NCBI GenBank assembly: GCA_009268125.1
Contig: WBOU01000017.1
Coordinates: forward strand, 90,242 to 154,241
DNA: 64,000 nt
Origin: Chloroflexia bacterium SDU3-3
GTDB lineage: Bacteria > Chloroflexota > Chloroflexia > Chloroflexales > Roseiflexaceae
Direction of reading: 5' to 3'
Shown: piece by piece, positions 59,101-64,000 of the stretch
Position numbering within the stretch: position 1 is the first letter of the stretch
Layout of the letters: each line of letters opens with the position of its first letter
Position numbers and translations under genes: made by a program
Notes under the pieces: generated by a model
What the model was told of the DNA's origin: nothing
Database searches by the model: none
Seen by the model: only the letters and a program-made list of their open reading frames with translations

Positions 59101-60200
59101 CGGGGTCGGGCGGACCGCCAGACGGTCAGCAAGGCGACCAGGCGGGGCAGCGTGGCCAGCAGCCAAACCAGGGCGGCGTCGGCGGCACACGCGGGGACTG
59201 GAGCGAGTCCGTGACCAGCGGGCCGCGACGCGACGTGCAGCAGCCCTTCGGGGTGCAGGACTTCGAGGCGGTGCGCAACCGCTTGGCCACCCAGGCGGGC
59301 ATGGTGCTGGGCGGCCTCATCCGCACCCGCAACCGCCCCGAGGCCATGGGCCAGGCGCTGCACCAGCCGCTGCGCTCGGTCCCCACCAGCACGCAGCGGA
59401 GCCGCAGCCAGGGCGGGCACATCCAGGCGCATCAGGTCATGCAGCCGACGGCCAACCCTTCCCTCGTGGCGGAGCTGGCCACCCGCCGCCGTGCCCACCA
59501 GGCCGTGGCCCGCCAGCTCGCCACCCAGCTCGCGGCCATCCGGGACGCGACGGAGCAGCGCTTCCGCAAACAGACCGAGGGGCGGCTGGATCGCGGTCGG
59601 CTGGTGGCTGCTGTCACTGGGCAGGACACCGTGCGCACCCGCACGCAGATCCACCCGGCCACCCGCTTCGCGGCCTCGGTCGCGGTGGATATGTCCGGCT
59701 CGATGAGCCACGCCATCCAGAGCGCGGCGCTGTATGATGCGGTGCGCGTCTTAGGCGACACCTTCGACCAGCTGGATATCCCCTTCGAGGTGCGGGCCTT
59801 CGGCACCCACACGGCGCAGATGAAGAGCATCGGCGACCCGGCCTTTGACGAGCAGCGGGCGGCGGCGCTGGCCTCGTGGAGCGGCGGCGGGACGCGGCTG
59901 CTGGAGACCGCCCAGCTGACCACCACGGCGCTCCAGGGCTGCCCGGAGCGCAACAAGATCAGCATCACGCTGACCGACGGCGATCTGGGCGACCACAACG
60001 AGACCGTGGCCCAGCTGGCCGAGGCGCGGAAACAGGGCATCGTGACCTTCGGGCTGTTCTTCGGCACCCATGCCAGCGCGGACCGGATGGACGAGCTGTA
60101 CGGCGTCGGCAACTGGACCACCATCAATGAGCTCTCCGACATGCCGACCCAGGTCGGGCGGCGACTGGCCACCATCTTCAAGCGGCTTCAGCCGCACTAG
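56148..60200 (+). CDS. Giant VWA protein with zincin motif and MSC/CGQF N-terminal module
   Basis: 1350 residues from the ATG at 56148 (TAGGAGGGG site). Residues 1-150 are homologous to those of the AAA+ protein (MSCEGKL, MTVAFFTYLRDHHGIPP, GVPLPKPASCHGYAAVW). Fingers: CPVCGQFRGSAHDCP (C354-C367) and CGNCGQFRSARSGHRCP (C549-C564). A zincin-like motif YHELGHEQYT has H657, E658 and H661, followed by NIIEDGRMERAV. A Gln/Gly/Pro-rich linker of about 165 residues (about 845-1010) leads to a C-terminal VWA domain with an intact MIDAS start DMSGSM (D1181, S1183, S1185) and ITLTDGDLGD. CoxE/CobT-type VWA proteins pair with MoxR ATPases, as here. Peptidase activity is possible but unproven. Confidence 0.82.
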   Translation: MSCEGKLSAACAAVAPPGSAAAAALGDDPTGVLEEVYRVAQSRSVQTVATGRKTTGALREQLHNRVAADMTVAFFTYLRDHHGIPPDQLPAHGQGRDGVPLPKPASCHGYAAVWQTLRAAIQGQPLPPLAREVLTTRQQRRVAAAQAAHVATADLPPLPDPPRPGKRVPITVGGADYTILGGPEASFEVLVAGLRQTFDLDGSCFRHRPNPVAHRAPQGYWDIPASLPEVIAGAEALGVGLVAADGQTLVGLPVPVADARQVDAALSDLLAREPVLGDLANGQLAVGAQVPPSVHEALFAAVQLARLPLPDGRPHALATQAAALRDTHLRTGLSGQDVATFTQALLAHTGATRCPVCGQFRGSAHDCPGSATFTIAGIPKLRRGGPLEDWLHTVAAAPGVRAMIRNLGSGKRSELGQLQLATAAQRLRDPRFAHLRKKQPIVEAWAAQALAATTPQEWLTAASVLGQLRVAPALYADHCAQFVQHFSAGLCALANQEVVTHPVEEGLIALLFQSDTPKELEAAIMQLPPERRMQQAATLVCVAGGMDRCGNCGQFRSARSGHRCPTGTVAQVVDGDMALPAARTLVGGDPIDNEAIAGMFSRIATAIAGAPRRVMFGAPGSGFATNMQGRIMADPQPLPAGATLGDQLLAVNAGIYHELGHEQYTPPELWADMLTIARSDAPVTRTLDLGFAGLGSVDITLDALKGQVPRCYNIIEDGRMERAVSADYRGVAEILAADALIDPRWDQTVGERVPTRHQVEGALLYTALPYFAVSPEARAGMSPDARRLFAELEPVVAAAVVGRPEDAASAALYLAWRLEQEGLATPPPPSAVKPRPDTPPEPQERPPDQPGQPQPGQGGPGGQQGQQAGQQGQPDQSDPQGNQQNPQDGQQRAGEPKGQPQQGQQGQQGRQQGDQQGQPGGQQQGQGGQPGNQPGQPGEQRPQPGQRGQGGQPGGQPDPSDPPGQGGQGGQPGQPGGQPQPQPSSGSGGPPDGQQGDQAGQRGQQPNQGGVGGTRGDWSESVTSGPRRDVQQPFGVQDFEAVRNRLATQAGMVLGGLIRTRNRPEAMGQALHQPLRSVPTSTQRSRSQGGHIQAHQVMQPTANPSLVAELATRRRAHQAVARQLATQLAAIRDATEQRFRKQTEGRLDRGRLVAAVTGQDTVRTRTQIHPATRFAASVAVDMSGSMSHAIQSAALYDAVRVLGDTFDQLDIPFEVRAFGTHTAQMKSIGDPAFDEQRAAALASWSGGGTRLLETAQLTTTALQGCPERNKISITLTDGDLGDHNETVAQLAEARKQGIVTFGLFFGTHASADRMDELYGVGNWTTINELSDMPTQVGRRLATIFKRLQPH

Positions 60201-60217
60201 ACAGAAGGAGTTTCATC

Positions 60218-60904
60218 ATGACCACCCCGATCCTGCTGGCCCCCGGCCACGTGTATGTGCCGCACCTCGGCACCGGCATCCAGTACGCCCCCGGCGTGGC
60301 CACGCTCTATCAGGGCGGCGACGCCATCGCCCAGGCCGCGCACGACTGCCCGACGGCGTGGGCCTTCTGGTACGACCTGGCCTTCGCGCGGGTGTTTCCC
60401 CAGGTGCAAACGTGGTGGTTCCGCTCGCTCTGGACGCAGCGGGCGCGTTTCAGCCGCGCCCAGGGCATGCTGGACGCGACGACGGTCTACGGCTACGTGC
60501 AGTACCTCGATGAGGAGACGCCGGGGGACATGTGGACCATCCACGACGGCGGCGATCACTGGGCGTTGGATGTGCCCTACCCGCCCAACGAGGTGCAGCC
60601 GATCAACCTGCCGCTGCGCTACGCCCTGGCCCAGGCCGTGGTCGGCGTGCAGAACGATGACATCCAGGCGGACACCTGGTACACCCTGACCAGCACGGTA
60701 GAGCGCCTTGAGCTCTCCGACGCGCTGCCGACGGACGAGCGGGGCTGCACCGCGCTCCTGCCGCGCCGCATGGGCATGCTCATCGCCCCGCTGATCGACG
60801 ACGACCCGATCCCCGACCAGCGGCCCATCCGCCTGGCCGGGATCGACGCCCACGACCCCCGCGCCGCCTGGTGCCGCCGTATGGGGCTGACGCCGGGGGC
60901 GTAG
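60218..60904 (+). CDS. 228-residue protein, paralogue of the one at 47386
   Basis: Follows the VWA gene by 17 bases with an AGAAGGAG site. Soluble. It shares the WWF.S.WTQR region with the 203-residue protein at 47386; its middle is longer (DMWTIHDGGDHWALDV, LPLRYALAQAVVGVQNDDI). The C-terminal part includes LLPRRMGMLIAPLIDDDPI. No family recognised. Being the last gene of the P5 operon, as its paralogue is of the P4 block, it probably belongs to the same system as the CGQF proteins, perhaps as the client or effector. Confidence 0.7.
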   Translation: MTTPILLAPGHVYVPHLGTGIQYAPGVATLYQGGDAIAQAAHDCPTAWAFWYDLAFARVFPQVQTWWFRSLWTQRARFSRAQGMLDATTVYGYVQYLDEETPGDMWTIHDGGDHWALDVPYPPNEVQPINLPLRYALAQAVVGVQNDDIQADTWYTLTSTVERLELSDALPTDERGCTALLPRRMGMLIAPLIDDDPIPDQRPIRLAGIDAHDPRAAWCRRMGLTPGA

Positions 60905-60929
60905 GGACGACCTCACACGCGAAACGAGC

Positions 60930-60962
60930 AGCGGCCCCGTGCACAGGATGCGCGGGGCCGCT
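60930..60962 (+). terminator. Hairpin after the P5 operon
   Basis: AGCGGCCCC (60930-60938) and GGGGCCGCT (60954-60962), 9 bp, loop of 15 that can extend the stem (GTGC..GCGC). No T-run, so termination strength is uncertain. The rest of 60905-61254 contains no gene that I can support; only the promoter at 61129-61157 is recognised. Confidence 0.5.
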
Positions 60963-61128
60963 GGGGATGATTGCACTACCCCAGGTAACGATCAGACCAT
61001 CGCTGGGGGCGGGGACGGATGGGTGCCGGGGGGAGGCATGCGGCGCAGACGCGCGGGGATGCGGTGTCGTTGGGCGCATGGTGGGGGCGCGCTGCGCATG
61101 GCCAATCCATGGTACGTGCTGCGAATAG

Positions 61129-61157
61129 TTGACAACCCAAAGCAATGCGAGTACGAT
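61129..61157 (+). promoter_or_regulatory. Sigma-70-like promoter of the RHS gene
   Basis: Perfect -35 TTGACA (61129-61134), 17-base spacer, -10 TACGAT (61152-61157). It differs from the shared P1-P5 design, so the RHS gene is regulated separately. Confidence 0.65.
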
Positions 61158-61254
61158 CGCAGCGCTGTTCTCCCAACCGTGTTTTGGCCGTGGGTGCCTG
61201 TCGTGGCCCGCCGTGGTGGCGTGCCTGGTATCGTGGCGTGTGAAGGAGTGGTCC

Positions 61255-62448
61255 ATGGGTTTGCACCGACGTTCGTTCCGCGCGTTCATCCACCTGCTGG
61301 TGTGCATGACCCTGCTCCTGCCGACCGCGCCAGCGGCCCCGGCCCACGCTGCTCCGGTGGCCGCGCCGCCCGCCGCGCCGCGCCCCGCGCCCGCGCTGGC
61401 CGTGGGGACCGAGCCGACCAAGCCCGCCGATGCCAAATCAACGGGCATGCCGACGAGCAAGATTGACGTGCTGCGCAAAGATTATGGTGGGCAGCAGATG
61501 GCGGGCGGCATCCTGGATGGGACCTTCACGCTCACCGCAACAGACACCTATACTATCCCGGGCACCTTTGATCTTCCTTTTCCTAAGTCCGGCACCTATG
61601 GTACCCCATATGAATTTACCATCCCCGCTGGGATGCCGCGTGATAGTATTGATTTCGATATGGTCATGACCAATGGAAAATCGCTCGGTCATGAAGCGTA
61701 TATTCAATGGCGGGCACCCAATACAACTGTGTGGAATCCGCCATCCTACTCAAATCTGCATACCGAAGGTGTATGGGTTTCTGACGGGAAAGGCTTTAAA
61801 GACGATACCAAAGATATTCATGGCGTGATTGGGAGCTTAGTTTCCGAAGATCAACCCGTCGATGTGCGCATCGGCTGCCATATTGATAATCGCTATGATC
61901 TGCTTGATTACGCGGCATCATGCAAGGTTTCCAATATTCGCCTGCATCGCGATTTGCCAAAGGAATGGGCCGCATTCTTTGATGACAATCGCTCTTCTCC
62001 CCATTGGTCAATACAGACCACCGATGTCATTACCACCGGTGTGACCTCCCGTAGGGGGGCGTCGAGTTTCATTTCGTTGCGGAGCATCACCCATCCTGCG
62101 GTTCCCGTCAAGTCGCTGAAACTCCGCTCTCCCACCACCACCTTCCCGAAACTCCTGAGCACGAGTGTGGTTACCACCAGCGTTTGGTGGGCGCGCACCT
62201 TCATTGCACCGCCAACCACTGGGAACGACAGCGGAAGGTTCTATGTCCGATTCCATGAGGCAGGAACGACCAGCACTTGGACCCTCCTCCAGATTAATTC
62301 CATAAGCACCCCAACCGCAACGCCGTGGCAGCACGCCACGAGTTCCGCGCTGAGTAAACCCAATGATCTTGCAGGAAAAGTCGGGTGGTTCGAGATCCAA
62401 AAAGATCATGGGAACCTGAATGAGGTGTTCAGCTTTGACGACCTTTAG
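61255..62448 (+). CDS. N-terminal part of an exported RHS-type protein, ended by TAG
   Basis: 397 residues from the ATG at 61255 (GAAGGAG site). Signal peptide AFIHLLVCMTLLLPTAPAAPAHA, a Pro/Ala-rich spacer, then beta-rich domains with lectin-like strands (GTFTLTATDTYTIPGTFDL, VGWFEIQKDHGNLNEVFSFDDL). A TAG stop at 62446-62448 ends the frame, but the same frame continues without another stop to the window end with an RHS-repeat body. DNA from about 61540 to 62450 is less GC-rich than the flanks. Either the gene is broken by a nonsense mutation or the stop is read through. The segment alone could still be secreted. Confidence 0.7.
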   Translation: MGLHRRSFRAFIHLLVCMTLLLPTAPAAPAHAAPVAAPPAAPRPAPALAVGTEPTKPADAKSTGMPTSKIDVLRKDYGGQQMAGGILDGTFTLTATDTYTIPGTFDLPFPKSGTYGTPYEFTIPAGMPRDSIDFDMVMTNGKSLGHEAYIQWRAPNTTVWNPPSYSNLHTEGVWVSDGKGFKDDTKDIHGVIGSLVSEDQPVDVRIGCHIDNRYDLLDYAASCKVSNIRLHRDLPKEWAAFFDDNRSSPHWSIQTTDVITTGVTSRRGASSFISLRSITHPAVPVKSLKLRSPTTTFPKLLSTSVVTTSVWWARTFIAPPTTGNDSGRFYVRFHEAGTTSTWTLLQINSISTPTATPWQHATSSALSKPNDLAGKVGWFEIQKDHGNLNEVFSFDDL

Positions 62449-64000
62449 CTATTTGTCAATGGCACCTCGCTCCAGACCTTCCCGGTCTATCAGGATCGCA
62501 ATGCGGGCACGTGTCCCTGCAAGGGCGATGGGGGCAACACGCCGGTCGTGTTCACGCTCCACCCGGTCAACACCTTCACCGGCTCGCTCTACGAGCGCTT
62601 CACCGATCTTTCGGTCCCCACGTCCGGCCAGTCGCTGACACTGAGCCGCAGCTACAGCTCGCTGCTCACCCAGCCTGCCCTGCTGGCCGATGGCATGCTC
62701 AGCCCCGGCTGGCGGCACAATTTCGATGAGCGCCTGACCTTTGCCGACCAGCCGGGCGGTGAGGCGGGGATGGTGATCTACGAGACGGCCAGCAGCAGCC
62801 GCCTGCGCTTCCTCGACAACGGTGATGACACCTTCACGCCGCTGCCGGATGTCTACGCCACGCTCGCCCGCCAGGGCAGCAGCTATGTGGTAGCGCTGCG
62901 CGACCGCAGCACGGCCACCTTTAGCGCCGACGGCCTGCTGACCAAGCGCACCGATGCCCAGGGCCGCGATCAGAACCTGACCTACGCCACTGGGCGGCTC
63001 GACCGCGTCACCGATGCGGCCAGTGGGCGCTTCCTCAGCTTCGCCTACACCGAGGCGGCGGGCCAGCAGCGCCTGCACACCGTGACCGACAGCGCCGGGC
63101 GCAGCATCACCTATGGCTATAGTGACACCGGCGATCTCTCGACCGTGACCGACCTGCGCGGCGGGATCACGACCTATACCTATAGCAACGGCAGTGTGCC
63201 AAGCGATGATCGGCATCTGCTCACGGGGATCATTGACCCGCTGGGCATCCCCCAGCTGACCAATATCTACGATCAGCGGCATCGGGTGAAGCTGCAGCGC
63301 CTCGCGAATGGCCAGCGCACCATCTTCACCTATCGCCATGGCGCAGCGGATGGGGCCGCGTCGACGGTCTGGGATACCGAGGTCGCCACGGCGTCTGGGC
63401 AGCCGCCCGCGAAGATCACGGCGGAGCCAGCGGCTGAGGCCAGTCGGTCGACCCGCATGTCCTTCGCGGCGAAGACGGTCTACTTCCCCTTGATCATGCA
63501 GGATGAGACCGCGATCCCCGCAGATGCCGATATCCAGATCGACCACTACCGCCTGGATGGCACGCTGGAGTACCAGGAGCGGGGCGGGCAGATCACCTCG
63601 TATGTCACCTATGACGCCAGTGGGACCCCGACCACCATCGTGGATGGGGCCATGGTGAATGACGTCCCGCTGGCGACCACCGTGAGCAACAACCGCGTGG
63701 GGCAGCCGCTCCAGGTGGTCAATGCCAGTGGCCACACCACCACCGCCACCTACCGCAGCGATAACCAGATCAGCACCTTCCGAGGGGCTGATAGCATCCT
63801 CAACTCGGCGACCTATGATGCGCGGGGCAATCTCGCGGCGGTGATGCAGATCGCCAACAGCGCCATGCGCCTGACCACCGCCTACACCTACACGACCGAC
63901 AACCGCGTGCAGGAGGTGAAGGACGCGGCGGGCATCCGCACCCGCTACGCCTACGACACGCTGGGCCAGTTGACCGACGTGACGGTGGGCTATGGCACCG
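62449..64000 (+). CDS. RHS-repeat protein body, same frame as upstream, cut by window end
   Basis: Open to the last base of the window in the frame of the upstream part, with no good start codon or ribosome site of its own. It starts LFVNGTSLQTFPVYQD, has a CPCKGDGG segment and the domain preceding RHS repeats (YSSLLTQPALLADGMLSPGW), then YD-type repeats: YATGRLDRVTDAASG, YGYSDTGDLSTVTDLRGG, YDARGNLAAVMQ and YAYDTLGQLTDVT. A VYFPLIMQ segment near 63478-63500 resembles the YLPL motif of other exported proteins but is internal. RHS proteins form a shell that encloses a C-terminal toxin; that end lies beyond the window. Listed as CDS, but it may be a pseudogene fragment. Confidence 0.7.

Overview
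The window looks like part of a high-GC element, a conjugative plasmid or integrative conjugative element, from a bacterium of the phylum Chloroflexota. The evidence is the strong GC bias, the style of exported proteins (Pro/Thr-rich stalks, SdrD-type and DUF11 repeats, a C-terminal YLPL motif), a monoderm-like minimal type IV secretion system (T4SS), and replication-relaxation, ParB and RHS proteins. The species and the plasmid/ICE status cannot be fixed from the sequence. No rRNA, tRNA, CRISPR array or clear transposase was seen.

Layout. 1-1041: end of a NarL-type two-component pair. 1264-5747: tightly overlapping genes for a small protein, a gingipain-like C25 peptidase, an HTH protein, a Cys-rich protein and a MinD/ParA-like ATPase, closed by a terminator. 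5823-16903: a surface operon (two small cytosolic proteins, SdrD/DUF11 adhesins, two lipoproteins, an NlpC/P60 hydrolase) with promoter element P1 and a strong terminator. 16901-36955: the T4SS operon under promoter element P2: VirB6-like protein, PPC/SH3 exported protein, pilin-like VirB2, VirB3/PrgI-like, VirB4, a large repeat-bearing protein, a membrane protein, VirD4-like coupling protein and two replication-relaxation proteins. 36956-38025: about 1.07 kb without a gene, rich in four kinds of repeat, the best candidate for an origin of replication or transfer. 38026-40976: YdjM-like membrane protein, then (under P3) a DNA methyltransferase and ParB. 40993-44657: an inverted three-gene operon with an NB-ARC/TPR receptor and an adjacent protein that shares its N-terminal Gly/Asn-rich motif, a likely defence cassette. 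44798-47997: P4, a ddrB-ParB-like protein and a 203-aa protein. 48016-51192: a cargo pair, Fic enzyme and AIPR-family protein. 51320-60904: P5, a second ParB, an 83-aa protein, a MoxR-like AAA+ protein, a giant VWA protein and a 228-aa paralogue of the 203-aa protein. 61129-64000: an RHS-repeat exported protein interrupted by an in-frame TAG and cut by the window end.

Two things tie the element together. First, five plus-strand operons share one promoter design: an ATTGAYR..TAG box, then a TATGCT -10 hexamer 32-33 bases further on. Second, three large proteins (44879, 52741, 56148) share an N-terminal domain starting MSC and one or two fingers of the form CxxCGQF...HxCP, but end in different modules: ddrB/ParB-like, MoxR AAA+, and zincin plus VWA. 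I consider this CGQF/MoxR/VWA/ParB set, and the receptor/amyloid-motif pair, the most likely undescribed systems here. All functional statements are from reading translated sequence only; no database search was run.
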